Positions 8,223 through 17,906 of a stretch of 64,000 bases of DNA are shown piece by piece. Position numbers and translations under genes: made by a program. Position 1 is the stretch's first letter. Every line of letters begins with the position of its first letter. A model generated the notes under the pieces. It searched no databases. It was not told the DNA's origin and saw nothing but the letters and a program-made list of their open reading frames with translations. Source of the stretch: SIG440 sp045631525 (lineage in GTDB: Bacteria; Bacillota; Clostridia; Monoglobales; Monoglobaceae); the NCBI GenBank assembly GCA_045631525.1, contig JAZQUY010000019.1:8675-72674 (forward strand), in the 5' to 3' direction.

Positions 8223-10400
8223 ATGCAAAAGCAACTGGAAGATTTGCTTAAAAAGTTAAAAAACAACAATGTTGCCGCAGATCTTGATATTGTTATCAAG
8301 GCGTTTGATTTTGCATGCAAAAAACACGACGGACAGCTCAGGGCATCGGGCGAACCATTCTTTATGCATCCAATCGCTGTTGCAAATATCCTTGCTGATA
8401 TGGAATTTGATGCAAGCTCTGTTGCGGCGGCACTTCTTCACGATGTGGTTGAAGATACGGATGCCACCGACGAAGAAATTTTGCAGGAGTTTGGCGAAAA
8501 TATTGCTCTGCTTGTTTCGGGTGTTACAAAACTTGGTAAAATTCCTTATGCATCCAATGAAGAACAGCAAATTGAAAATTTGAGAAAAATGTTTCTTGCT
8601 ATGGCAAAGGATGTAAGAGTTATCCTTATAAAGCTTGCCGACAGACTGCACAATATGCGGACACTCAAATCTATGCCCGAGCACAAGCAAAGAGAAAAAG
8701 CAAGGGAAACTCTTGAGGTTTTTGCGCCTCTTGCCCACAGGCTTGGTATGTCAAAAATCAAAATGGAGCTTGAGGACTTATCTCTTCGTTATATTGACCC
8801 CATTGGCTATTATGAAATTGTTGACAGTATAAGACAGAAAAAGGGTGAACGTGAAAAATATATAGTCGATATCATAAGTATATTCACACAGCGCCTTGAA
8901 AAATTGGGCATTGAGGCTCACGTTGAGGGCAGAGCAAAGCATTTTTACAGCATCTACCGAAAGATGTTTATGCAAAACAAAACTATCGATGAAATATATG
9001 ATTTGTTTGCTGTCCGTGTGATTGTGAATACTGATGCTGACTGTTATGCGGTTCTTGGTATGGTACACGAACTTTTTATGCCAATTCCGGGGCGTTTCAA
9101 GGATTATATTGCAATGCCAAAACCCAATATGTATCAGTCTCTTCATTCAACGGTTATTGGACCAAACGGAACACCTTTTGAAATTCAGATACGGACATGG
9201 GATATGCACAGAACAGCTGAAAATGGTATTGCTGCCCATTGGAAATATAAAGAGGGAATAAGTGGCAAGTCTGATATCGACAACAAGCTTGAATGGATAA
9301 AACAGCTTCTTGAAATCCAAAAGGATATGACAAACGCTGAAGATTTTATGCAGACACTTAAAATCGATATGTTCAGCGATGAGGTTTTTGTGTTTACACC
9401 AAAGGGTGACGTTATAAGCCTTCCTGCAGGCGCGACACCTATTGACTTTGCTTATGCAATCCACAGTGCTGTTGGAAACAAAATGCAGGGAGCAAAGGTA
9501 AATGGGAAAATCGTGACACTTGATACCATACTTGAAAATGGTGATATTATTGAGATAAACACTTCAAATTCGTCACGTGGTCCAAATCTTGACTGGCTCA
9601 AAATTGCGAAAACTTCTCAGGCACGAAATAAAATAAATCAGTTCCTGAAAAAAGAAAACCGTGCAGAGAATATTGTAAAAGGCAAGGAAATTTTTGAAAA
9701 AGAACTTAAAAAATCAGGGATTCCCGTGACGTATATGAATAACACCGATATGCTTGAGGGACTTCTTTCGAAGTATGGTTTCAAGCAGCTTGATGACGTT
9801 TTTGCAACCCTCGGTTATGGTGGCTCAAGTGCGGGGAAATACCTTGCAAAATTCAAAGAAAAATGCAAAAAGGATATTGCCAGCAATCAGGATGCGGGAG
9901 ATATTGCAGAAAAATTTGTTGTAAAAACCACTGCAAAAGCAAATCACAGCGGTGTAATTGTTGAGGGAATTGACAACTGTCTTGTGAGAATTTCCCATTG
10001 TTGCAGCCCTGTACCCGGCGATAAGATAATAGGGTATGTTACACGCGGAAGAGGCGTCGCAGTTCACAGAAAAGACTGCATTAATATTGTAAATGCAAGG
10101 TTTTCACCTGAAGAGGAACAGCGTTTTATAAATGTATGTTGGGCTCGCGAGGTGGAAAATGACTTTCAGGCACTTTTGTGTATTACAGCTCTTGACCGAA
10201 ACTCATTGCTTGTTGATATTACAACCGTTACGGCTGAACTTAAAATTCCAATCAAGGGTCTTAATGCAAGAACGGTGAAAAACAATGTTGCTATTATTGA
10301 GATTTCTATTGAAATAAGAGATACCGAACACCTTGAGAATGCTATCAGAAGGCTAAAACAAATTGATGACGTTCAGTCGGTAATAAGAAGACGTCAGTGA
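8223..10400 (+). CDS. relA: Bifunctional (p)ppGpp synthetase/hydrolase Rel
   Basis: Rel makes and degrades the stringent alarmone (p)ppGpp on starved ribosomes. The order of domains is complete in 725 residues. The HD hydrolase has HDVVEDT at about 73-79. The synthetase has the RFKD motif, which is typical of bifunctional Rel/SpoT enzymes rather than synthetase-only RelA. The TGS domain (FVFTPKGDVISLPAG, about 395) follows, then a cysteine-containing helical/zinc region with HCCSPVPGD, and a C-terminal ACT domain. The start lies three bases after the recJ stop without a clear ribosome site, so translation may be coupled. The link between alarmone control and the T-box operon further along is only functional, not positional. 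Confidence 0.96.
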   Translation: MQKQLEDLLKKLKNNNVAADLDIVIKAFDFACKKHDGQLRASGEPFFMHPIAVANILADMEFDASSVAAALLHDVVEDTDATDEEILQEFGENIALLVSGVTKLGKIPYASNEEQQIENLRKMFLAMAKDVRVILIKLADRLHNMRTLKSMPEHKQREKARETLEVFAPLAHRLGMSKIKMELEDLSLRYIDPIGYYEIVDSIRQKKGEREKYIVDIISIFTQRLEKLGIEAHVEGRAKHFYSIYRKMFMQNKTIDEIYDLFAVRVIVNTDADCYAVLGMVHELFMPIPGRFKDYIAMPKPNMYQSLHSTVIGPNGTPFEIQIRTWDMHRTAENGIAAHWKYKEGISGKSDIDNKLEWIKQLLEIQKDMTNAEDFMQTLKIDMFSDEVFVFTPKGDVISLPAGATPIDFAYAIHSAVGNKMQGAKVNGKIVTLDTILENGDIIEINTSNSSRGPNLDWLKIAKTSQARNKINQFLKKENRAENIVKGKEIFEKELKKSGIPVTYMNNTDMLEGLLSKYGFKQLDDVFATLGYGGSSAGKYLAKFKEKCKKDIASNQDAGDIAEKFVVKTTAKANHSGVIVEGIDNCLVRISHCCSPVPGDKIIGYVTRGRGVAVHRKDCINIVNARFSPEEEQRFINVCWAREVENDFQALLCITALDRNSLLVDITTVTAELKIPIKGLNARTVKNNVAIIEISIEIRDTEHLENAIRRLKQIDDVQSVIRRRQ

Positions 10401-10417
10401 TTTTTCAGGAGGAAAAA

Positions 10418-11041
10418 ATGTTTTTTCACAGATTTATTTTGGGAGAGCTTGTCACAAATTGCTATCTCATTGCAGATGAAGATACGAAGAATGCGGTTTT
10501 GTTTGATGCCCCTGCAGACGCCGAAAAAATAATTGCTTATATAGCGGATAAAGGGTTTAAGCTTAAGTTTATTTGCCTTACACACGCCCATTTTGACCAT
10601 ATCCTGGCACTCAGTGAGCTTCTCAAAGAGACCGGGGCAAAGTGCTTGCTTCACAAGGATGAAGAGCAATATCTCAAAAATCCTGACCTTAACCTTTCGG
10701 GTGAACGCGCGGGGGAACTTGGTGAAATTTCAGAATATTCACTTCTTGATGATGGCGATGAGATTGTTCTTGACAGCCTCAAAATTGATGTTTTACACAC
10801 GCCTGGTCATACCAAGGGCGGTGTGTGTTACCTTGTAAATGGTGAAGTTTTGATAAGTGGTGACACACTGTTTTCAGGGTCAATAGGTCGCTTTGATTTT
10901 CCTTTGGGAAGCTTTGAAGAAGAGATAAACTCAATAAAAGAAAAACTTATGCCACTTGATGATAAAATAAAAGTGTATCCGGGACACGGCTTTTCTACCA
11001 CAATCGGAAAACAAAGAAAGGAAAATCCTTATCTCATATGA
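10418..11041 (+). CDS. Metallo-beta-lactamase-fold hydrolase, glyoxalase II-like
   Basis: The 207-residue protein has the metal-binding THAHFDH motif near residues 55-61, a downstream TPGHTKGG histidine motif, the SGDTLF aspartate and a final PGHG histidine. This set is typical of the short glyoxalase II-like hydrolases. Such proteins cleave thioesters or related bonds, but the substrate of this subgroup is not known from sequence. The ATG at 10418 is chosen because AGGAGG lies at 10407-10412. An in-frame start at 10397 overlaps the rel gene and has no ribosome site. Its stop overlaps the hemZ start (ATGA at 11038), a coupling found in other Firmicutes with the rel-MBL-hemZ order. Confidence 0.88.
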   Translation: MFFHRFILGELVTNCYLIADEDTKNAVLFDAPADAEKIIAYIADKGFKLKFICLTHAHFDHILALSELLKETGAKCLLHKDEEQYLKNPDLNLSGERAGELGEISEYSLLDDGDEIVLDSLKIDVLHTPGHTKGGVCYLVNGEVLISGDTLFSGSIGRFDFPLGSFEEEINSIKEKLMPLDDKIKVYPGHGFSTTIGKQRKENPYLI

Positions 11042-12219
11042 ACACAGAAATGAAACCTTGGGGGATTCTGGATGGAATTCGCCCGGTAAAGCTTGCTACA
11101 AAGTTAATAAACGAAAAAAAGAGCGCACAGGAAGCAGTGGGCTCTTTTATGCTTGAATACGGGGCTTCACGGGAAAAAGCTGAGCTTGCAATAAGGACTG
11201 CTGTGACTGAAAAAGGTATTATTGATAATATGTATCCAAATGGTGTCAGTCTTTATATAGGGATACCCTTTTGCCCTACGAGATGCCTTTATTGTTCTTT
11301 CATAAGCAACAGCCTTAAACAAAGTTCAAAGCTTGTTCCCCAGTATCTTGAATGCTTAAAAAAGGAAATTAAATACACAGCCGACATAATAAGACAAAAT
11401 AAAAGCATTATAGAAACTGTTTATATCGGAGGAGGGACGCCTACAACCCTCACGGAACATCAGCTTGATGATCTTTTTGATTGTCTTTACACAGAATTTG
11501 ACCTGTCAAAAATAAAGGAATTTACAGTTGAGGCGGGCAGACCTGATACTGTTACAAAAGAAAAGCTTATGTCAATCAAAAATCACAACATAAACCGCAT
11601 AAGCATCAACCCACAGTCAATGAATCAGGAAACCCTTGATTTAATCGGAAGAAAACATACACCTGAGGATATAAGAAACGCTATGTATCTTGCCAGAGAA
11701 TGTGGAATAGATATTATAAATATGGATATAATTGCAGGTCTTCCGGGTGAAACCCTTGATATGTTTAAATATACTGTGGAAGAGGTTGAAAGATTAAACC
11801 CCGAAAACACAACTGTCCACACAATGAGCATAAAACGGTCGTCAAGGCTCAATGAAACTCTTGATGATTATAGTCTTACGGAGGGCGAAAAGGTGTCGAA
11901 AATGGTTGATTTTGCACGAGAAACGGTTATGCATAACGGCAAAAATCCATATTACCTTTATCGTCAGAAAAATATGCTGGGGAATCTTGAAAATGTTGGT
12001 TATGCAAAGCCGGGGACAGAGAGCCTTTACAACATTTACATAATGGAAGAGGTTCAAAGCATAATTTCTCTTGGTTGCGGTGGCGTTACAAAGACTGTTG
12101 ATAGAAGTACCGACCGCATAGAGCGAATTTTCAATGTCAAAGAGCCCAAGGATTATATCGAAAGAATTGACGAAATGCTCAAACGAAAAGATGTTCTAAG
12201 AATTTTAAAAACCATATAA
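11038..12219 (+). CDS. hemZ: HemZ-type radical SAM coproporphyrinogen dehydrogenase, short N-terminus
   Basis: The protein is a radical SAM enzyme of the HemN/HemZ group. Its iron-sulfur motif CPTRCLYC is at residues 79-86, GGGTPT follows, and the C-terminal HemN-like region ends with a GCGGVTKT segment. The beginning WGILDGIRPVKLA is the signature that marks HemZ proteins in Bacillus and clostridia. From memory, HemZ proteins are usually close to 490-500 residues. This one, at 393, starts almost directly at that signature and lacks the roughly 100-residue N-terminal part. No other haem synthesis gene is visible in the window, so the substrate remains open. The start overlaps the MBL gene stop. 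Confidence 0.82.
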   Translation: MNTEMKPWGILDGIRPVKLATKLINEKKSAQEAVGSFMLEYGASREKAELAIRTAVTEKGIIDNMYPNGVSLYIGIPFCPTRCLYCSFISNSLKQSSKLVPQYLECLKKEIKYTADIIRQNKSIIETVYIGGGTPTTLTEHQLDDLFDCLYTEFDLSKIKEFTVEAGRPDTVTKEKLMSIKNHNINRISINPQSMNQETLDLIGRKHTPEDIRNAMYLARECGIDIINMDIIAGLPGETLDMFKYTVEEVERLNPENTTVHTMSIKRSSRLNETLDDYSLTEGEKVSKMVDFARETVMHNGKNPYYLYRQKNMLGNLENVGYAKPGTESLYNIYIMEEVQSIISLGCGGVTKTVDRSTDRIERIFNVKEPKDYIERIDEMLKRKDVLRILKTI

Positions 12220-12241
12220 TAATTTTGAAAGGATGATTTTT

Positions 12242-14200
12242 ATGAGCCAGAAACCGTATGAACTTGACTATCTGAAACTCTTATCCAATGATTATCCGTC
12301 CATCCAAAGTGTTTGTACAGAAATTATTAACCTTCAGGCGATTTTGAATTTGCCAAAAGGGACAGAGCATTTTATGAGTGATTTGCATGGCGAATATGAG
12401 GCGTTTTTGCACGTTTTGAAAAATGCTTCCGGTGTCATAAAAACAAAAATTGATATTTTGTATCAAACAACCCTTAGTGAAAGCGAACGAAAGCTCCTTG
12501 CAACGCTGATATATTATCCTGAACAAAAGTTATATTATCTTAAACAAAATCATAAGCTCAACGACGAGTGGTATGCACTGACACTCTATCGTCTTGTGGA
12601 AATTTGCCGTATGGTTTCCAAAAAGTATACACGTTCAAAAGTAAGAAAAGCCATGCCACCTGATTTCAGTTATATTATTGAGGAGCTTTTGCATACCAGA
12701 AATGCTGAAGTTGATAAGCACGATTATTACACTCAAATTATAAATTCAATCATAGAAATCGGCAGAGCAGATGAATTTATTGTCGCTATTGCAAACCTAA
12801 TAAAACGACTGAGTGTTGACCACTTACATATTCTTGGCGATATTTTTGACAGGAGTCCAAGAGCAGATATAATTATGGATGAACTCCTCAAATATCACAC
12901 CATAGATTTCCAATGGGGAAATCACGATATTGAATGGATAGGTGCTGCTGCAGGACACGGTGCTTGTATTGCCAATGTTATACGCAATTCACTTAAATAC
13001 AATAACTTTGACGTTATTGAAATAGGTTATGGCATAAACACCCGAACCCTTGCAAATTTTGCACTCAGTACGTATGCAAATGATGAATGTGAGCACTTTA
13101 TGCCACTTGATTCAAGCAAGCACGCACTGACAGCCAACGATGCAAGGATAACTGCCAAGATGCATAAGGCTATTTCTGTTATTCAGTTCAAGCTTGAAGG
13201 TCAGATTGTAAAAAATCATCCCGAATACGAAATGGACGACAGACTGTTTCTTGATAAGATTGACTTTGACAAAGGGACTATAAAAATAAACGGTAAGAAT
13301 TACAAGCTTACAGATTGTGATTTGCCTACCGTGGACCATGAGAATCCCTATGCACTCACGGAAGAGGAAGAATTTGTCATGAAATCCTTGAAGCGTTCAT
13401 TCCTGCACAGCGAGAAGTTGCAGCAGCATATACGTTTTGTCCTAAATCATGGCGGAGTTTATAAAATATACAACAATAATCTTCTTTTCCACGGATGTAT
13501 TCCTCTTGACGAAAAGGGAGAGCTTGATAAGGTGAATTTCTTTGGGTGTGAAATGCGTGGCAAAGCTTATCTTGATTTTATTGACAACCTTGTGAGGAAA
13601 ATTTATCTTTCAAAATGCGCCGATGAGCACAGCGACTTTGTGTGGTATCTCTGGTGCGGAAAGAAATCACCTCTTCACGGAAAGGAAAGAGTGACGACTT
13701 TTGAAAGATATTTTGTAAAAAGCAAAGAGGTTTTGAGTGAGCCTAAGAATTTTTACTACACCTTTATTGAAAATCCCGATACTTGCGATATGATTTTTGA
13801 AGAGTTCGGTCTGAAAAAAGAAAGCGCACATATAATAAACGGTCATGTACCTGTCAGGACAGGAAAGGGTGAAAGTCCCGTTAAAGCCTTTGGAAAGCTT
13901 TATGTAATCGACGGCGGTTTTTCAAAGCCTTATCAGGGTACAACCGGGATAGCAGGATATACTCTTATAAATAATTCCAGTGGATTTTACATAACTCAGC
14001 ATCAGCCGTTTACTGGTATAAATGATGTTATTGAGCATGATGCCGATCTTTATTCAAGCAGGACTTTGGTAGAGCAGAATTCCAGCAGGAAAAAAGTTCG
14101 AGATACCGATATTGGCGAGGGAATAAAACATAAAATAAAGATTTTGAATGAGCTTTTGGATAACTACAAGAAGGGTTACATAAATGAGCGTGTGAAATAA
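12242..14200 (+). CDS. fbp: Class III fructose-1,6-bisphosphatase
   Basis: This is the large firmicute-type fructose-1,6-bisphosphatase of gluconeogenesis, unrelated in sequence to the E. coli enzyme. It belongs to the metallophosphoesterase superfamily. LGDIFDRSPRAD and WGNHDIEWIGAAAGHG carry the metal ligands, and INGHVPVR and DGGFSKPYQ follow late in the protein. The usual length of about 650 residues is matched by the 652 residues from ATG 12242. The in-frame ATG at 12233 overlaps the GAAAGG ribosome site, so 12242 is the better start. The gene follows hemZ by 22 bases. Confidence 0.93.
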   Translation: MSQKPYELDYLKLLSNDYPSIQSVCTEIINLQAILNLPKGTEHFMSDLHGEYEAFLHVLKNASGVIKTKIDILYQTTLSESERKLLATLIYYPEQKLYYLKQNHKLNDEWYALTLYRLVEICRMVSKKYTRSKVRKAMPPDFSYIIEELLHTRNAEVDKHDYYTQIINSIIEIGRADEFIVAIANLIKRLSVDHLHILGDIFDRSPRADIIMDELLKYHTIDFQWGNHDIEWIGAAAGHGACIANVIRNSLKYNNFDVIEIGYGINTRTLANFALSTYANDECEHFMPLDSSKHALTANDARITAKMHKAISVIQFKLEGQIVKNHPEYEMDDRLFLDKIDFDKGTIKINGKNYKLTDCDLPTVDHENPYALTEEEEFVMKSLKRSFLHSEKLQQHIRFVLNHGGVYKIYNNNLLFHGCIPLDEKGELDKVNFFGCEMRGKAYLDFIDNLVRKIYLSKCADEHSDFVWYLWCGKKSPLHGKERVTTFERYFVKSKEVLSEPKNFYYTFIENPDTCDMIFEEFGLKKESAHIINGHVPVRTGKGESPVKAFGKLYVIDGGFSKPYQGTTGIAGYTLINNSSGFYITQHQPFTGINDVIEHDADLYSSRTLVEQNSSRKKVRDTDIGEGIKHKIKILNELLDNYKKGYINERVK

Positions 14201-14226
14201 AAATTTATATATAGGGAGGACGTTTT

Positions 14227-14751
14227 ATGAATTCAGTAGTAGTATATAAATCGAGATACGGCTCTACAAAACAGTATGCCCAGTGGATAGCCAAGGAGCT
14301 TGGTTGTGAGGCGGTTGATGCTAAAAAAGTTTCGGCTACCGACTTGGAACAATATGACACGATAATATATGGCGGTGGACTTTATGGAGAGGTTATCTGT
14401 GGGCTTAACCTTATAACCAAAAACATAAACCTATTGAAAGATAAAAAGATTGCTGTTTTTTCTACGGGGATTACGCCCCTTGACTGCCGTGAATATTACG
14501 ATAAATATGTTATTGAAAAGAATTTTAAAAACGGACTTCCCGAAAATGTAAAGGTGTTTAACTTTATGGGGAAAATGGTGCTGGATGAACTTTCATTTCC
14601 TCACAAAACTGCCATAAAGGCACTGAAAAAGCTTATGTCCTCAAAAGAAAACCCCAGTGATATGGAAAAGCTTTTGATAGAGCTTTGCGATGCGGACGGG
14701 GATTTCACCGATAGGGAATCAATTAAAGAGTTGATTGAGTATGCACTTTAA
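14227..14751 (+). CDS. Flavodoxin-domain protein
   Basis: A 174-residue protein starts with VVVYKSRYGSTKQYAQWIA, the FMN phosphate-binding loop of flavodoxins (S/T-x-T-G/S-x-T type). A central IIYGGGLYGEVICG segment corresponds to the isoalloxazine-binding loop. It most resembles the flavodoxin group that includes HemG-like oxidoreductases. Those proteins act as electron carriers, and some act as protoporphyrinogen oxidases. A haem-related role would fit with hemZ two genes upstream, but this is inference. An AGGGAGGAC ribosome site precedes the start, and the gene lies 26 bases after fbp, so it is probably the last member of that operon. Confidence 0.8.
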   Translation: MNSVVVYKSRYGSTKQYAQWIAKELGCEAVDAKKVSATDLEQYDTIIYGGGLYGEVICGLNLITKNINLLKDKKIAVFSTGITPLDCREYYDKYVIEKNFKNGLPENVKVFNFMGKMVLDELSFPHKTAIKALKKLMSSKENPSDMEKLLIELCDADGDFTDRESIKELIEYAL

Positions 14752-14783
14752 TAAGAGGAAATTGATGTTCTGTAAAAAAATAG

Positions 14784-14812
14784 TTGACACAGGCCGGTTT
14801 GTGTGATATAAT
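14784..14812 (+). promoter_or_regulatory. Consensus sigma-A promoter of rpsO
   Basis: TTGACA (14784-14789), exactly 17 bases and TATAAT (14807-14812) match the consensus fully. The transcript would have a leader of about 90 bases before rpsO. S15 often binds its own leader, but I cannot identify a specific fold here. Confidence 0.9.
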
Positions 14813-14911
14813 ACCAAAGGTTATGAACCTATTGCTTAGTTTAAGGGTTGATGTTTCACCGCCTTATACCAAGCTTTATGGGGATTTAAAATTTAATGGA
14901 GGTGAATCCAA

Positions 14912-15175
14912 ATGCTTAAAGAAAGAAAAGAAGAAATCATCAAGACTTATGCTGTTCACGAAGGTGACACAGGTTCTCCTGAGGTGCAGATTGCACTCCT
15001 CACAGAAAGAATCAACCACCTCAATGACCACCTTAAGACTCACAAGAAAGACCATCACTCAAGACGTGGTCTTCTCAAGATGGTCGGTGTAAGAAGAAGC
15101 TTTCTTAACTATCTCATGAAGAACGACATTGAAAGATATCGTGCTATCGTTGAAAAGCTTGGTCTCAGACACTAA
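14912..15175 (+). CDS. rpsO: Ribosomal protein S15
   Basis: The 87-residue product is a complete S15, which binds the central domain of 16S rRNA and nucleates 30S assembly. HEGDTGSPEVQIALLTERI, NHLNDHLKTHKKDHHSRRGL and the final YRAIVEKLGLR are diagnostic. It has a GGAGGTGAA ribosome site and a consensus promoter. It stands before pnp as in most bacteria. A terminator between the two genes means that read-through or a separate start is needed for pnp. Confidence 0.97.
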   Translation: MLKERKEEIIKTYAVHEGDTGSPEVQIALLTERINHLNDHLKTHKKDHHSRRGLLKMVGVRRSFLNYLMKNDIERYRAIVEKLGLRH

Positions 15176-15186
15176 AAAATGCAATT

Positions 15187-15224
15187 TTAAGTCTTTGTCC
15201 GCATTGGGCAAAGACTTAATTTCG
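15187..15224 (+). terminator. Hairpin terminator between rpsO and pnp
   Basis: TTAAGTCTTTG (15187-15197) pairs with CAAAGACTTAA (15209-15219) and is followed by TTTCG. The T tract is short, so some read-through into pnp is likely. The 161-base pnp leader that follows (15225-15385) also holds a small ACAGA/TCTGT stem ahead of a run of seven T, and I see no clear separate promoter in it. Confidence 0.75.
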
Positions 15225-15385
15225 TATTTATGGCAATAATAAGACAGATATTTTTTCTGTTTTTTTAATAATAAACTTTAGGAGAGTTTGCGGTTTAGCA
15301 GTTAGAAATATGCTTTTGTTCACCCTGAAAGTATACCTCTAAGTGCTAAAATCAGCAGACCTCTAAACGAAGGAGGAAAATAAAA

Positions 15386-17467
15386 ATGAGTAAAATTTTT
15401 GAAACAGAAGTTGCCGGCAGAAAGCTTAGCCTTGAATTCGGCAAAGTTGCAGAGCTTGCAAACGGCTCAGTTATCGTAAGATACGGTGATACAGTGGTAG
15501 TTACTGCTGCTACCGCATCAGCAAAACCAAGAGATGGCATTGATTTCTTCCCCTTAAGCATTGACTATGAGGAAAGAATGTATGCTGTTGGCAAAATCCC
15601 CGGGAGCTTTTTAAAGCGTGAGGGAAGACCGTCAGAAAACGCAATTCTCACAGCTCGTGTTATTGACAGACCTATGAGACCTTTGTTCCCCAAAGACCTC
15701 AGAAATGACGTTTCTATCGTTTCTACAGTTTTGTCGGTTGAACAGGACAACGCTCCTGAATTCTGTGCGATGATTGGTTCATCAGCAGCGGTTTCAGTTT
15801 CTGATATTCCGTTCAATGGCCCTATCGCAGCTGTTTATGTTGGTCTTGTTGACGGCGAATTCATCATCAACCCAACAGTCGAGCAGCGTGAAAAGAGTGA
15901 TCTCAACCTCACAGTTGCAGGAAGCCTTCAGAAAGTTGTTATGATTGAAGCGGGTGCAAACGAAGTTCCTGAAGACACAATGTTTGACGCTATTATGTTT
16001 GCTCACGAAGAAATCAAGAAGATTTGCGAATTTATCAAAGGCATTCAGGATGAAATCGGAAAGCCCAAGTTTGAATATGAGCACATTGTTGTAAACGAAG
16101 AGATTTTTGACGATATCGCAGCATTTGCGACAGATATGGTGAAGGAAGCTCTTGACACAGACGACAAGTCAATCCGTGACGAAAACCTCAAGGTTGTGTA
16201 CGGAAAGGTATACGAAAACTTTGAAGAAAAATATCCTGCTGAAGAATATGCTCAGGATATCGAAGATGCTCTTTATAAGCTCCAGAAAACAATTGTAAGA
16301 CGTTGGCTTCTTGACGAGGGCAAGCGTGTTGACGGAAGAAAGATTCAGCAGCTTCGTCCCCTTGCGTCAGAGGTTGGTCTTCTTCCAAGAACTCACGGCA
16401 GCGGTCTCTTTAAGCGTGGACAAACTCAGGTTTTGACTGTTGCAACACTTGGTGCTCTTGGTGATGCACAGATTATTGACGGTCTTGATACCGAAGAATA
16501 CAGAAGATATATTCACCACTACAACTTCCCGTCATTCAGTGTTGGCGAAACAAAGCCATCACGTGGCCCCGGCAGACGTGAAATCGGTCACGGTGCACTC
16601 GCTGAACGTGCTCTTGTTCCGGTTATTCCAAGTGAAGAAGAATTCCCCTATGCAATAAGACTTGTATCAGAAGTCCTCAGCTCAAACGGTTCAACTTCAC
16701 AGGGTAGTATTTGCGGAAGCACACTTGCTCTTATGGATGCAGGTGTTCCCATCAAGGCTCCTGTTGCAGGTATCTCTGTTGGTCTTGTTACAGAAGGTGA
16801 AAGATTTATAACAATCCTTGACATTCAGGGTCTTGAAGACTTCTTTGGCGATATGGACTTCAAGGTTGCAGGTACCAAAAAGGGTATCACAGCTATCCAG
16901 ATGGACCTCAAGATTGATGGTCTTACACCTGAAATCATCAAGAATGCACTTACAGAAACCCGTGACGCAAGATACTATATCTTGGACGAAGTTATGCTCA
17001 AGGCTATTGCTGAGCCACGTCCTGAGGTTTCACAGTATGCTCCAAAGGTAATTCACATCGAAATTCCTGTTGACAAAATTCGTGACGTTATTGGTTCAGG
17101 CGGAAAGGTTATTCAGAAAATCGTTGCTGATACCGGTGCGAAAATTGATATTGAAGAAGATGGTCGCGTATTCATTTCTGCTCCTAACGCTGAAATGGGC
17201 GAAGCTGCAAGAAAGATTATTGAAGGCATCGTGAAAGAACCTGAGGTTGGTGAGGTTTATGACGGCAAGGTTGTAAGAATTATGGACTTTGGCGCATTTG
17301 TTGAATTCCTCCCCGGAAAAGACGGTCTTGTTCACATTTCAAAGCTTGACAAAGCGAGAGTTGAAAAGGTAGAGGATGTAGTTTCTATCGGCGATGACAT
17401 CAAGGTTCAGGTTATTGAAATCGACAAGATGGGAAGAATCAATCTCAAGAGAATTGTAACAGAATAA
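15386..17467 (+). CDS. pnp: Polyribonucleotide nucleotidyltransferase (PNPase)
   Basis: PNPase degrades RNA 3' to 5' by phosphorolysis. The 693-residue protein has two RNase PH domains separated by a helical domain. The second RNase PH domain includes FSVGETKPSRGPGRREIGHG and SSNGSTSQGSICGS. A KH domain (VIGSGGKVIQKI, about residues 565-575) and a C-terminal S1 domain (YDGKVVRIMDFGAFVEFLPGKDGLVH) follow. It starts after AAGGAGGAAAA. Codon use is smoother here than in the accessory region further on, in keeping with high expression. A strong terminator follows. Confidence 0.97.
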   Translation: MSKIFETEVAGRKLSLEFGKVAELANGSVIVRYGDTVVVTAATASAKPRDGIDFFPLSIDYEERMYAVGKIPGSFLKREGRPSENAILTARVIDRPMRPLFPKDLRNDVSIVSTVLSVEQDNAPEFCAMIGSSAAVSVSDIPFNGPIAAVYVGLVDGEFIINPTVEQREKSDLNLTVAGSLQKVVMIEAGANEVPEDTMFDAIMFAHEEIKKICEFIKGIQDEIGKPKFEYEHIVVNEEIFDDIAAFATDMVKEALDTDDKSIRDENLKVVYGKVYENFEEKYPAEEYAQDIEDALYKLQKTIVRRWLLDEGKRVDGRKIQQLRPLASEVGLLPRTHGSGLFKRGQTQVLTVATLGALGDAQIIDGLDTEEYRRYIHHYNFPSFSVGETKPSRGPGRREIGHGALAERALVPVIPSEEEFPYAIRLVSEVLSSNGSTSQGSICGSTLALMDAGVPIKAPVAGISVGLVTEGERFITILDIQGLEDFFGDMDFKVAGTKKGITAIQMDLKIDGLTPEIIKNALTETRDARYYILDEVMLKAIAEPRPEVSQYAPKVIHIEIPVDKIRDVIGSGGKVIQKIVADTGAKIDIEEDGRVFISAPNAEMGEAARKIIEGIVKEPEVGEVYDGKVVRIMDFGAFVEFLPGKDGLVHISKLDKARVEKVEDVVSIGDDIKVQVIEIDKMGRINLKRIVTE

Positions 17468-17477
17468 TTTTAACATT

Positions 17478-17510
17478 TAATGCCGCAGAAATTTGCGGCA
17501 TTATTTTTTT
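17478..17510 (+). terminator. Intrinsic terminator after pnp
   Basis: AATGCCGCA (17479-17487) pairs with TGCGGCATT (17494-17502), followed by ATTTTTTT. Confidence 0.93.
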
Positions 17511-17563
17511 GAAAAATCCTCGCAAATAAGGGGATTTTGACACAAAATGCTTGGGGATTTCCC

Positions 17564-17593
17564 TTGACATATGAGGGCAGGTTGTGATATAAT
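17564..17593 (+). promoter_or_regulatory. Promoter of the SRP RNA gene
   Basis: TTGACA (17564-17569), an 18-base spacer and TATAAT (17588-17593) lie just before the start of the SRP RNA. Confidence 0.88.
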
Positions 17594-17598
17594 TCTTA

Positions 17599-17876
17599 GG
17601 CTATGTTAAATTGGGGTGTTAGCGGTACCTTGTAACCCACAATCCGCTATAGTGGGGATGAAAACTTGTGTTGAGGGGCAAATTTTGTCTTGTCTGACCT
17701 GATTTGATGGGTGTTGATGATTCGGTCCTGCGCAATTGAAACCTGTGAACCACGTCAGGGCAGGAATGCAGCAGCGTTAAGCAGTTCTTTTTGATGTGCC
17801 GCAGGGGTGCCGGGTCTGAGCTCTTCGGTTGGGTAACGGAGGTAGATTTTCTTCGAACTCAAGCACATAGCTTTTA
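17599..17876 (+). ncRNA. ffs: Signal recognition particle RNA, large Gram-positive type
   Basis: The SRP (4.5S/6S-like) RNA pairs with Ffh to target nascent membrane proteins. The universal S-domain core is seen at about 17740-17790: GTGAACCACGTCAGG, then GCAGGAATGCAGCAGCG, the asymmetric-loop signature. GCTATGT near 17600 pairs with ACATAGC at 17865-17871 to close the molecule, followed by a T-rich end. The roughly 275-base length shows the Alu domain of Bacillus/Clostridium SRP RNA. It lies directly upstream of dnaX, as is common in Firmicutes. Ends are estimated to within a few bases. Confidence 0.92.
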
Positions 17877-17906
17877 TTATTTTTGAAATTTTGGGTGGTG
17901 AAACAA

